Shown one piece after another: positions 14,785-22,227 of a stretch of 32,395 nt of DNA. Position 1 is the stretch's first letter, and each line of letters begins with the position of its first letter. The DNA lies in the NCBI GenBank assembly GCA_903858635.1, contig CAIOJO010000039.1, positions 1 through 32,395 on the forward strand, written 5' to 3'. The position numbers and the translations under genes are program-made. The notes beneath the pieces were generated by a model, which was given only the letters and a program-made list of their open reading frames with translations, searched no databases and was not told the DNA's origin. Origin of the DNA: an uncultured Telmatospirillum sp. (GTDB lineage Bacteria > Pseudomonadota > Alphaproteobacteria > Rhodospirillales > Magnetospirillaceae).

Positions 14785-16596
14785 CTAGCTTGCCGTGGCG
14801 GCCAGGGCCTGGTCGAGGTCGCGGATCAGGTCGTCGACGGTTTCCAAGCCCACCGACAGGCGAATGACGTCGGGCCCGGCGCCGGCCGCCAAGCGCTGCT
14901 GGTCGCTCAGCTGGCGGTGCGTGGTCGAGGCCGGATGCAGGATCAGGCTGCGGGTATCGCCGACATTGGCCAGGTGGGAGAACAACCGCACGCTCTCGAC
15001 CAGCTTGATGCCGGACTCGAAGCCACCCTTGACGCCGAAGGTGAACACCGATCCGGCTCCCTTCGGCAGGTATTTCTCGGCCAGCCGGCGGTAGGGACTG
15101 GAGGCCAGGCCGGCATAGGACACCCAGCCGACCTGGCGATGCCCTTCGAGGAACTCGGCCACGGCCTGGGCATTGGCGACATGGCGCTCCATGCGCAGCG
15201 GCAGGGTCTCGATGCCGGTGATGGTGAGGAAGGCGTTCATCGGCGCCAAGGCCGGCCCGAAGTCGCGCAGCGCCACGGTGCGGGCCTTGGTGGTGAAGGC
15301 GAAGTCGCCGAAGGTCTCGTAGAAATTGAGCCCGTGATAGGCCGGCTCCGGCTGGCTCAGCGAGGGGAATTTGTCGCTCGCCGCCCAATCGAAGCGGCCC
15401 GACTCGACCACCGCGCCGCCCAGCGAATTGCCATGTCCGGCGAGGAATTTGGTGGTCGAATGGCAGACGATGTCGGCCCCCCATTCGATCGGCCGGCATA
15501 GATAGGGGGTGGCCAGGGTATTGTCGACGATAAAGGGGATCCCGGCGTCGTGGGCGATGGCCGCCACCGCTTCCAGGTCGACGATCACCCCGCCCGGATT
15601 GGCCAGGCTCTCGACGAAGATCGCCTTGCATCTGGGGGTCAGCGCCCGGCGGAAATTCTCGGGGTCCTTAGGGTCGACGAAATGACAGGCCCAGCCCAGT
15701 TTGCGGAACGACAGTCCGAACTGGGTCAGCGAGCCGCCGTAGAGATTGGTCGAGGCGAGGAACTCGTCGCCGGGCTCCAATAGGGTGAAGAAGGTCAGGA
15801 ACTGGGCGGCATGGCCCGAGGCGGCGGCCACCGCGGCGCGGCCCCCTTCCAGACTGGCCACCCGTTCCTCCAGCACCGAGACGGTGGGATTGGTCAGCCG
15901 CGAATAGATGTAGCCGAAATTGTGCAGGTTGAAGAGCGAGGCGGCGTGCTCGACGTCGTCGAAGACATAGGCGGTGGTCTGGTAGATCGGGGTCGACCGT
16001 GCCCCGGTGGTCGGATCGGGGGCGGCCCCGGAATGGATGGCGCGGATCGCGAAGCCATGCTCGAGATTGCGCGGCGGCAGCGGCCGTTCCTTGCGGTGGC
16101 GTTCGGTCGGCGCCGCGGGCGCCCGGTTGAGGATCAGCCCGGTATTGACCCCGCTCCACGACAGCTCGCCGCCCAGGCGGCCAAACTCGATCTTCGGACA
16201 GCGGTCCATCACCACCTCGATTCCGGCCGCCTCGGCCGTGGCCGCCGCCTGGTCGTGGCGCACCCCCAGTTGCATCCACACCACCTTGGCGCCGATGGCG
16301 ATGGCCGCCTCGACGATGCCCGGTGCCGCCTCGGAGGCGCGGAAGATCTCGACCATGTCCACCGGCTGGGGGATATCCTGCAGCGCGCCGTAGACCGTCT
16401 CGCCCAGCAGCGCCTGGCCGGCCAGGCGCGGATTGACCGGGATGACGTGATAGCCTTTGCCCTGCAGGTACTTCATGACGAAATAGCTGGGCCGGTTCCA
16501 GTTGTCCGAGGCGCCGACCAGGGCGATGGTCTTCACCGAGGCGAGGATGCGCCGCAACTTGGCATCGGAATAGGGAATCGGCTCGCGGATGGTCAT
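14785..16596 (-). CDS. CoA-binding domain fused to O-acetylhomoserine sulfhydrylase (MetY-like)
   Basis: A 603-residue fusion. Residues about 12-160 are a CoA-binding (YccU-like Rossmann) domain: IALVGASDNWNRPSYFVMKYL, GYHVIPVNP, then VDMVEIFRAS and VVWMQLGVRHD. Residues about 180-603 are a complete Cys/Met-metabolism PLP enzyme with YSRLTNPTVSVLEERVASLEGG, a ligand-binding VDNTLATPYLCRP stretch and K383 in HSTTKFLAGHGNS as Schiff-base lysine. The C-terminal LIRLSVGLETVDDLIRDLDQAL is typical. The enzyme half would make homocysteine from O-acetylhomoserine and sulfide. The fused domain may sense acyl-CoA supply. GGAGG precedes the ATG at 16596. It lies downstream of the sulfur-transport operon on the same strand, separated by a palindromic repeat. 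Confidence 0.92.
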   Translation of the reverse strand: MTIREPIPYSDAKLRRILASVKTIALVGASDNWNRPSYFVMKYLQGKGYHVIPVNPRLAGQALLGETVYGALQDIPQPVDMVEIFRASEAAPGIVEAAIAIGAKVVWMQLGVRHDQAAATAEAAGIEVVMDRCPKIEFGRLGGELSWSGVNTGLILNRAPAAPTERHRKERPLPPRNLEHGFAIRAIHSGAAPDPTTGARSTPIYQTTAYVFDDVEHAASLFNLHNFGYIYSRLTNPTVSVLEERVASLEGGRAAVAAASGHAAQFLTFFTLLEPGDEFLASTNLYGGSLTQFGLSFRKLGWACHFVDPKDPENFRRALTPRCKAIFVESLANPGGVIVDLEAVAAIAHDAGIPFIVDNTLATPYLCRPIEWGADIVCHSTTKFLAGHGNSLGGAVVESGRFDWAASDKFPSLSQPEPAYHGLNFYETFGDFAFTTKARTVALRDFGPALAPMNAFLTITGIETLPLRMERHVANAQAVAEFLEGHRQVGWVSYAGLASSPYRRLAEKYLPKGAGSVFTFGVKGGFESGIKLVESVRLFSHLANVGDTRSLILHPASTTHRQLSDQQRLAAGAGPDVIRLSVGLETVDDLIRDLDQALAATAS

Positions 16597-16631
16597 GCTT
16601 CCTCCTGACGCCTGCGGTGGATCATCAATTA

Positions 16632-16709
16632 ACCACGAAGGCACCAAGAACACGAAGAGGCACCAAGACTATTTATGATCCTTGGTGTCCTTCGCGTCTT
16701 GGTGGTGAA
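16632..16709. repeat. ACCACGAAGGCACCAAG...CTTGGTGGT palindromic repeat
   Basis: Imperfect inverted repeat. ACCACGAAGGCACCAAGAAC on the left faces CTTGGTGTCCTTCGCGTCTT and GGTGGTGA on the right, with an AT-rich centre. It belongs to the same general sequence type as the element at 29047-29118. It sits between the two PLP-enzyme genes. Confidence 0.65.
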
Positions 16710-16750
16710 TGCCTTCCTGTCCACCCGGTCTACGTCCCCGGTGACGCAGC

Positions 16751-17962
16751 TCACCCCGCCGCCCGCAGCGCCTGGTCGAGGTCGGCATAGAGGTCTTCCA
16801 GCGCTTCCAGCCCGACCGACAGGCGCAGCAGATCGACCGGCACCGGCGACCCCGCCCCTTCGACGCTGGCGCGGTGCTCGATCAGGCTCTCGACCCCGCC
16901 CAGCGAGGTCGCCCGCTTCCACAGACGCACCTTGGCCGCCGTGGCCACCGCCGCCGCTTCGCCGCCCTTGACGCGGATCGACAGCATGCCGCCGAAGCCG
17001 CCCCGCATCTGGCGGGCCGCCAGCTGGTGCCCGGCAAAATCGGGCAGGCCGGGATAAAGCACCTGGGCCACCCGCGGATGCGCCGCCAGCCGATGGGCCA
17101 GGGCCAGGGCCGAGGCGGCGGCGGCCTCGACGCGGACGAACAGGCTGCGCATGCCGCGCTGCAGGAGCCAGGCCTCGAAGGCGCCGAGGATGCCTCCCTG
17201 CTGCACCAGCACCTGGCGGATGCGGCCCCACAGGGCATCCTGGCGGGCCGTGGTCAGGGTGCCGGCCACCACGTCGGAATGACCGTTCAGGTATTTGGTC
17301 GCCGAATGCATGACGAGATCGGCGCCCAGGCTGAGGGGCCGGGTGAAGACCGGGGTGGCCACCGTCGAATCGACCGCCAGATGCGCCCCCGCGGCATGGG
17401 CCAGTTGGGCGGCGGCGGCGATGTCGCTCACCGTCCACAACGGATTGGCCGGCGTTTCCAGCCAGACCAGTTTGGTCTGGCCCGGCCGCATGGCGGCGGC
17501 CAGCCCGGCCAGATCGTCGCTGGCGACCCCCTCGACATCGAGGCCCCAGCGCCGGGCGCTGTCATGCAGCCAGGCGCGCAGGGCCCAGTACATGACCTTG
17601 GGCACCACCACATGATCGCCGGGGTCGAGGGCCAGGAACACCGCCGTCGCCGCCGCCATGCCGGAGGCGAACAGCAGGGTGTCGGCGCCCTCTTCCAAGG
17701 CGGTCAGCAGGTCGCTGGCATGGTCGTAGGTGGGATTGTCGGCCCGCGCATACATGCGGCCGCGACGATAGGCGTTGTCGGCGTCGCGCAGATAGGTGGT
17801 GGCGGGATGAATCGGCGGGATGATCGCCCCGGTGGTCTCGTCGGTCCAGCCCATGGCCTGGGCGGCCAGGGTCTGCGGACGCCAATTCGGCCCATCATCC
17901 TCGGGATGGTCGCCCTTGGGGTCGTCGCCCTTGGGGTCGTCGCCCTTGGGATCGTCAGTCAT
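16751..17962 (-). CDS. Cystathionine gamma-synthase/lyase-like PLP enzyme
   Basis: A 403-residue fold-type I PLP enzyme of the Cys/Met metabolism family. YARADNPTYDHASDLLTALEEG, ASGMAAATAVFLAL, VDSTVATPVFTRPL and HSATKYLNGHSDVVAG (with the Schiff-base lysine) are all present, as is the C-terminal LLRLSVGLEALEDLYADLDQAL. It could form or cleave a C-S bond in cystathionine or a related thioether; synthase and lyase cannot be separated by eye. The N-terminus has an acidic leader made of three DDPKG-type units encoded by a 15-base tandem repeat. Its ATG overlaps the osmC stop by 8 bases, so it ends the transporter operon. Bound organosulfur substrates imported by the upstream ABC system are a plausible source. 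Confidence 0.9.
   Translation of the reverse strand: MTDDPKGDDPKGDDPKGDHPEDDGPNWRPQTLAAQAMGWTDETTGAIIPPIHPATTYLRDADNAYRRGRMYARADNPTYDHASDLLTALEEGADTLLFASGMAAATAVFLALDPGDHVVVPKVMYWALRAWLHDSARRWGLDVEGVASDDLAGLAAAMRPGQTKLVWLETPANPLWTVSDIAAAAQLAHAAGAHLAVDSTVATPVFTRPLSLGADLVMHSATKYLNGHSDVVAGTLTTARQDALWGRIRQVLVQQGGILGAFEAWLLQRGMRSLFVRVEAAAASALALAHRLAAHPRVAQVLYPGLPDFAGHQLAARQMRGGFGGMLSIRVKGGEAAAVATAAKVRLWKRATSLGGVESLIEHRASVEGAGSPVPVDLLRLSVGLEALEDLYADLDQALRAAG
17912..17956 (-). repeat. Three-unit 15-bp tandem repeat in a coding start
   Basis: Units at 17912-17926, 17927-17941 and 17942-17956 (plus-strand unit GCCCTTGGGGTCGTC, with one base change in the last). They encode repeated DDPKG in the leader of the PLP enzyme and begin right beside the osmC stop. 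Confidence 0.85.
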
Positions 17963-18467
17963 GGGCCTGCACGTCGAGGCTCAAGGGCGGCGGATTGGCC
18001 AGGGTCTGGTAGATGACGCAATAGCGTTCGGTCAGTTTGGTCAGGGTGGCGATCCGGTCGTCCGGCTCGTCGCTGAGCAGATCGAATTTCAGGCGGATGG
18101 CGCGGAAGCCCACCGGGGCATCCTTGGCCACCCCGAGGGTGCCGCGGAAGTCGAGCTCGCCTTCGGCGCTGACGGTGCCGCCCTTCAGGGTGATGCCGAG
18201 GGCCGTCGCCACCGCCTTCAGGGTGACCCCGGCACAAGCCACCAGCGCTTCCAGCAGCATGTCGCCGGAACAGGCCTGGCTGCCGTCGCCGCCGCCGGCC
18301 GGGTGCAGGCCGGCCTCGACCAGGGCGCGGCCGGTATCGACCTTGCAGGCGATTCCGGCATCGTCCAGTTCGCCCCTGGCGCTCAGGGTCACCACGGCGC
18401 TGGTCGCGTCCTGGCGATATCTCTCCTTGATCGGCGCCTGCAGGGCACGAAGGTCGTCGGCATTCAT
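17955..18467 (-). CDS. OsmC family protein (peroxiredoxin-like)
   Basis: A 170-residue OsmC/Ohr-type protein. The family helix with peroxidatic cysteine is SGDMLLEALVACAGVTLKAVA (C78), and the second conserved cysteine is C150 in LTERYCVIYQTL. An additional cysteine, C66, precedes the helix. Relatives reduce organic hydroperoxides through thiol chemistry, and some act on other sulfur species. The central ITLKGGTVSAEGELDFRGTLG region is typical of the OsmC beta sheet. It starts 13 bases after the ABC ATPase stop, behind GGGAGGAAA, and its own stop overlaps the next start, so it is embedded in the sulfur-transport operon. That position hints at a role with imported sulfur compounds rather than general peroxide stress. 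Confidence 0.9.
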   Translation of the reverse strand: MNADDLRALQAPIKERYRQDATSAVVTLSARGELDDAGIACKVDTGRALVEAGLHPAGGGDGSQACSGDMLLEALVACAGVTLKAVATALGITLKGGTVSAEGELDFRGTLGVAKDAPVGFRAIRLKFDLLSDEPDDRIATLTKLTERYCVIYQTLANPPPLSLDVQAHD

Positions 18468-18480
18468 CGAATTTCCTCCC

Positions 18481-19254
18481 TCAAATGGCTGCCGCCGGGA
18501 ACCGCTCGTCCCCTTGCCGGCTGGCGCGCAGCGAATGGTGCAACTCGGTCAGCAAATGCTGCTTCCACTCCTGGAATTCCAGGCTGACGCGATCGCGCGG
18601 CCGCGGCAGCGGCGGATGCACGGTTACCCGCAGCCGTCCCGGCGCCGGCTCCATGACGGCGATGCGGTCGCTTAAGGCAAGCGCCTCCTCGATGTCGTGG
18701 GTCACCAGCAGCATGGTCGGCCGATCATAGGCCCACAGGTCGAGGAGATGTTCCTGCAGGTCGGTGCGGGTCAAGGCGTCCAGCGCGCTGAACGGCTCGT
18801 CCAGCAGCAGCACCTGGGGCCGCCCGACCAGGGCGCGGGCCAGCGCCACCCTCTGGGCCATGCCACCCGACAGCTCGCGCGGCCAATGGCCGGCGAAATC
18901 GGCCAGGCCGACACGGGCCAACGCCTCGCCGACCCGCGATTGCCGTTCCGCCTTGGGCAGATGGCGGATGCCGAAGGACACATTCTGGTCGATGGTCAGC
19001 CACGGCATCAGCCGCGGCTCCTGGAACACGAAGCCGATTTCCGGACGCGGCCGATCCACCCGCACCCCGTTGATGGCGACGAAGCCCTCGGTCGGCGCCT
19101 CGAGCCCGGCCACCAGGCGCAACAGGGTGCTCTTGCCGCAACCGCTGCCGCCCACCACGCCCAGAATCTCGCCCGGCGGCACCGCCAGCTCGATGCCCGA
19201 CAGGGCCAGATGGCCGTTCGGATAGCGTTTGGCGAGCCCGGAAATTTCCAGCAT
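18481..19254 (-). CDS. ABC transporter ATP-binding protein, SsuB/TauB type
   Basis: A 257-residue ATPase of a nitrate/sulfonate/taurine-type importer. Walker A GGSGCGKST is at 35-43, the Q-loop sits in FVFQEPRLMPW, the signature LSGGMAQRVALARAL starts at 128, Walker B VLLLDEPF is at 148-155, and the switch histidine is in LLVTHDIEEAL. The Q-loop plus EPRLMPW phrase is typical of SsuB/TauB/NrtD proteins. The ATG at 19254 is chosen because the long open frame upstream is an antisense-like shadow of the permease gene in another frame. It follows the permease by 14 bases. Confidence 0.94.
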   Translation of the reverse strand: MLEISGLAKRYPNGHLALSGIELAVPPGEILGVVGGSGCGKSTLLRLVAGLEAPTEGFVAINGVRVDRPRPEIGFVFQEPRLMPWLTIDQNVSFGIRHLPKAERQSRVGEALARVGLADFAGHWPRELSGGMAQRVALARALVGRPQVLLLDEPFSALDALTRTDLQEHLLDLWAYDRPTMLLVTHDIEEALALSDRIAVMEPAPGRLRVTVHPPLPRPRDRVSLEFQEWKQHLLTELHHSLRASRQGDERFPAAAI

Positions 19255-19268
19255 GGCCAGCTCCGCGC

Positions 19269-20084
19269 TCAAAGGTTGGGCTTGAAGCTGTCCTGCCAGC
19301 CGAGGAACCGATCGGTTCCGGCCGACAGCAGCCAATCGGTGAATTTGCCCAGAATGGCGAACACGACGATCGAGGCCATCACCGTCTGCGCCTGGCCGGT
19401 CATCTGGCCGTCCACCAGCAGGAAGCCCAGCCCTTCGCTCGCCCCCATGAATTCGGCGGCGACGACGAACATCCAGCCCAGACCGAGGCCGGCCCTGAGG
19501 GCGATGACATAGCTGGGCAGGATGGCCGGCAACAGGATGCGCCACACCATCTCGCCGGCCGAGAAACGGAAGATGCGGCCGACCTCGACCAGCTTGCGGT
19601 CGACGCTGCGGATCGCCCCCGACAGGGCCAGGTAGATGGGAAAGAACACGCCGACGGCGATCAGGATCACCTTCGACGTCTCGAAGATGCCGAACCACAG
19701 GATGAACAGCGGCACCCAGGCAATCGACGGGATGGCGCGCAGCGCCTGCAGCATGGGATCGAGCAGGCGGCGGGCCCAGCTCGAATAGCCGGCCAGGGCG
19801 CCGATCAGGGTGCCGGACAGGACGCCGAACAGGAAGCCGAGGGCGACGCGGACCAGGGTCGCCCAGATATGCGTCGCCAACTCGCCCTTGGCGGCCAGGT
19901 GGAGCAGGGTGACGAACACCTTGGACGGCGGCGGCAACAGCCGGCCATTGACCAGGCCGGCCCCCACCAGAAGTTCCCAGCCGATGGCCAGGCCGACAGG
20001 CACCACCAGGCCCAGGCCCCAGCCGAAGTTCGGCCGCGCCCGCCGCAAGGCGACGGCCTCGGTCAGGGGCGCCGGTTCGTTCAC
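19269..20084 (-). CDS. ABC transporter permease, SsuC/TauC type
   Basis: A 271-residue inner-membrane permease with about six membrane segments. The ATPase-coupling EAA loop reads SVDRKLVEVGRIFRFSAGEMVWRILLPAILPSYVIALRAGLGLGW, a signature of the nitrate/sulfonate/taurine permease family. PPPSKVFVTLL and IPSIAWVPLFILWFGI are other family phrases. The start is taken as the GTG at 20084, which overlaps the TGA of the binding-protein gene by four bases. The 84 residues open upstream of it translate the binding-protein gene in a wrong frame. The GTG lies in a GTGGTGAAGTGAAC context, so translation is probably coupled. Confidence 0.92.
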   Translation of the reverse strand: MNEPAPLTEAVALRRARPNFGWGLGLVVPVGLAIGWELLVGAGLVNGRLLPPPSKVFVTLLHLAAKGELATHIWATLVRVALGFLFGVLSGTLIGALAGYSSWARRLLDPMLQALRAIPSIAWVPLFILWFGIFETSKVILIAVGVFFPIYLALSGAIRSVDRKLVEVGRIFRFSAGEMVWRILLPAILPSYVIALRAGLGLGWMFVVAAEFMGASEGLGFLLVDGQMTGQAQTVMASIVVFAILGKFTDWLLSAGTDRFLGWQDSFKPNL

Positions 20085-21070
20085 TTCACCACGATCTTGC
20101 TGGTGAATTGCCCATCGATCAGCGCCCCGGCCACCGCCGGGACGTCGATCTCGGCCGGCACCACCCCGGCCTGCTGCAAGGCCAGGCCGGCCGCCTGGAT
20201 GACCTCTTTCTGCCGCGTCCCGATCACCGGGTTGGACAAGTCGGTGCGTTCCAACTGGCGGGCCGCCACCGCCTCGGAGATCTTGGCCTGGTCGACCATG
20301 ATGGCCTTCAATTCGGCCGGATGGGCAATGGCCCACAAGCGCGCCTTCTCATAGGTGGCGAGGACCCGGGCCACCAGATCGGGATGATCGGCCAGAAAGT
20401 CCTCGCGCGAATTGAGCACGCCGTAGGTGTTGTTGTCGGCGTTGCGATAGAACAGCTTGGCGCCGTCCTCCAGCTCGGCCTGGGCCATCAGCGGATCGAG
20501 GCCGGCCCAGGCGTCAACATCGCCCTTGAGCAGGGAGGCGCGTCCGTCCTGATGCTGCAGCAGCACCAGCTTGACGTCCTTTTCCGACAGGCCGTAGGCC
20601 TGCAGGGCGCGAACCAGGAAGATATGCGGGTCGGTTCCGCGGGTCACGGCGATGCGCTTGCCGGCCAGCTCGGAAACCTGGTGAATGGGGCTGTCGCCGC
20701 GGGTCACCAAGGCCGTCCATTCGGGCTTCGAGAAGACGTAGATGGCCTTCACCGGATTGCCGTTGACCCGCGCCAGCAAGGCGGCGGCGCCCGCCGTCGA
20801 GCCGAAGTCGAGGCTCTTGGCGTTGAGGAACTCGAGCGCCTTGTTGCTGCCCAGGGACAGCACCCAGCGCACGGCGATGCCATCCTTCTTGAACTCGTCC
20901 TCGAGGAGCTTCTTGTCCTTCAGCACCAGGCTGACCGGATTGTAATAGGCATAGTCGATGCGGATCTCGTCGACCTTGTCGGCGGCCGCAGCCGCGGATG
21001 CAAGGCCGACCACCAGGCCAAGGCCGAACGCCAAGCCGATGCCGCGACGGAAGAGGGATTTCAGCAACAT
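20081..21070 (-). CDS. Sulfonate-type ABC transporter substrate-binding protein
   Basis: A 329-residue periplasmic binding protein. The leader MLLKSLFRRGIGLAF plus a hydrophobic run ending ASAAAAA-DK is a clear signal peptide. The mature part begins with IRIDYAYYNPVSLVLKDKKLLEDEF and includes VRWVLSLGSNKALEFLNAKSLDFGSTAGAAALLA and GKRIAVTRGTDPHIFLVRALQAYGL, which are typical of the SsuA/TauA/NrtA fold. A long family tail follows. It starts an operon with permease, ATPase, OsmC and a PLP enzyme. The ATG at 21070 follows GGAGA. The ligand is a small organosulfur anion by analogy only. Confidence 0.92.
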   Translation of the reverse strand: MLLKSLFRRGIGLAFGLGLVVGLASAAAAADKVDEIRIDYAYYNPVSLVLKDKKLLEDEFKKDGIAVRWVLSLGSNKALEFLNAKSLDFGSTAGAAALLARVNGNPVKAIYVFSKPEWTALVTRGDSPIHQVSELAGKRIAVTRGTDPHIFLVRALQAYGLSEKDVKLVLLQHQDGRASLLKGDVDAWAGLDPLMAQAELEDGAKLFYRNADNNTYGVLNSREDFLADHPDLVARVLATYEKARLWAIAHPAELKAIMVDQAKISEAVAARQLERTDLSNPVIGTRQKEVIQAAGLALQQAGVVPAEIDVPAVAGALIDGQFTSKIVVK

Positions 21071-21132
21071 GACCGTGGTCTCCGGAATCAACCTAGGGAT
21101 GGATCGGGACAACGCCCGACCCTGTCCAACGG

Positions 21133-21161
21133 TCAGTAAATTACGCAGATAACTATGTCAA
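21133..21161 (-). promoter_or_regulatory. Possible promoter of the organosulfur operon
   Basis: Reading the minus strand, TTGACA lies at 21161-21156, followed after 16-17 bases by the weak -10 candidates TTACTG/TACTGA. The surrounding 21130-21195 stretch is unusually AT-rich and contains the small inverted repeat ACATATaatATATGT. The -35 match is good, the -10 poor. Confidence 0.3.
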
Positions 21162-21204
21162 TACGATTATTAATACATATAATATATGTTTAATCTGCCT
21201 CCGC

Positions 21205-21978
21205 TCAAGGATGCGGCAGCGCCCGGTGCGCCCCGCGGCGGGCCAGGCCGCCAGCAAACGGCAGCAGCATCAGATGCTTGATGGCGAAATCGGCCAACCG
21301 AGCCCACCGGCCGGCCGCCGGTGCCGGCATGGCCAGTTCATCCCAGCCGCCCTCCAGCACCACCACCGGCACCGCGCCGACCCCATCGCATTGCTCCACA
21401 TGACGGGCCACGACCAGCGGACGGTCCGGCTTCAGGCGCTCCCAGGCGGCTTCGCTGAGCAGCAGATAGCGGGCCGCCGCCACGCTGTTCTTGAGCAGCC
21501 GATGGGCGACGATCAGGTCGAAGCCGGCCAGTTCGTCGAAGCGGTCGACCTTGTGTCGCAACACCCGGCCGAAATGGCCGACCACCTTCAATTCCAGCCG
21601 ATCGAGCGAGGTGCAGGCTTCGCAGGGGCAGCTGTTGCAGGCGGCAAGCTCGGACCGTCGGCGGTCGAAGGCGGCGTGAAAACCGAATAGCGAGCGGCCC
21701 ACCGCCGCCTCGCCGGCGCCGTTCGGCGCCATCGGAGCGACGAACAGGACGGCGTCGCCCTCCAGCTTTTCCGGCCTGAGCGGCGCCTCGGCCCGGCCGA
21801 TCAGCGCCGCCAGAAGCTCCGAGACGATGTAGCTGGCATGCCGCAGGGTGACCGTATCGTCGCGCAGGAATCCGGTGTAGCCGCTGAGATCGGCCAGCAG
21901 GATATGGGCGTCGCCTTCGCTTTGCGGCTTCACGACGGCCGGCCAATGGCGGACATGGGACTCCTCCAGCGCGGACAT
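21205..21978 (-). CDS. DUF2652 protein (adenylate cyclase-like)
   Basis: A 257-residue cytoplasmic protein. The stretch HILLADLSGYTGFLRDD, with EKLEGDAVLFVAP downstream, is the class III cyclase-like core of the DUF2652 family. In real cyclases the two aspartates hold metal; here D in LADLSGY and D in EGDAVLF are kept. The cysteine cluster NSCPCEACTS and the LELKVVGHFGRVLRHKVDRFDELAGFDLIVAHRLLKNSV segment are further family hallmarks. Whether it makes a cyclic nucleotide is unknown. The start ATG at 21978 has a weak ribosome binding site. It is divergent from kup. Confidence 0.85.
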   Translation of the reverse strand: MSALEESHVRHWPAVVKPQSEGDAHILLADLSGYTGFLRDDTVTLRHASYIVSELLAALIGRAEAPLRPEKLEGDAVLFVAPMAPNGAGEAAVGRSLFGFHAAFDRRRSELAACNSCPCEACTSLDRLELKVVGHFGRVLRHKVDRFDELAGFDLIVAHRLLKNSVAAARYLLLSEAAWERLKPDRPLVVARHVEQCDGVGAVPVVVLEGGWDELAMPAPAAGRWARLADFAIKHLMLLPFAGGLARRGAHRALPHP

Positions 21979-22227
21979 TGGCGCGGCTGGCCGGCGGCGC
22001 CGCCAGCTGCGGCTAGAATAGTGATGCGAACGGCTCCCAACAATCGGCCTGTTGATTCGGCGTCGCGACGAAGGTCGTCGACGTGCTCGCAAGGTCGGCT
22101 CTGGTGATGCGGCACAACATGGGGTAATGAACACTCGGGGACGAGGTTGCCCAGGGGAGTACTGCTCCGCTGGACGATCGCCGATGACATTCCGTCGTCG
22201 CCTGGACCCTGGGGCCAACATACGGAT

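Noticed and set aside
19255-19698. N-terminal extension of the ABC ATPase frame
   Set aside because: It translates the permease gene in another frame. A normal ATPase start (MLEISGLAKRY) is at 19254.
20085-20336. N-terminal extension of the permease frame
   Set aside because: It overlaps the binding-protein gene in the wrong frame. The GTG at 20084 overlapping the stop fits an operon.
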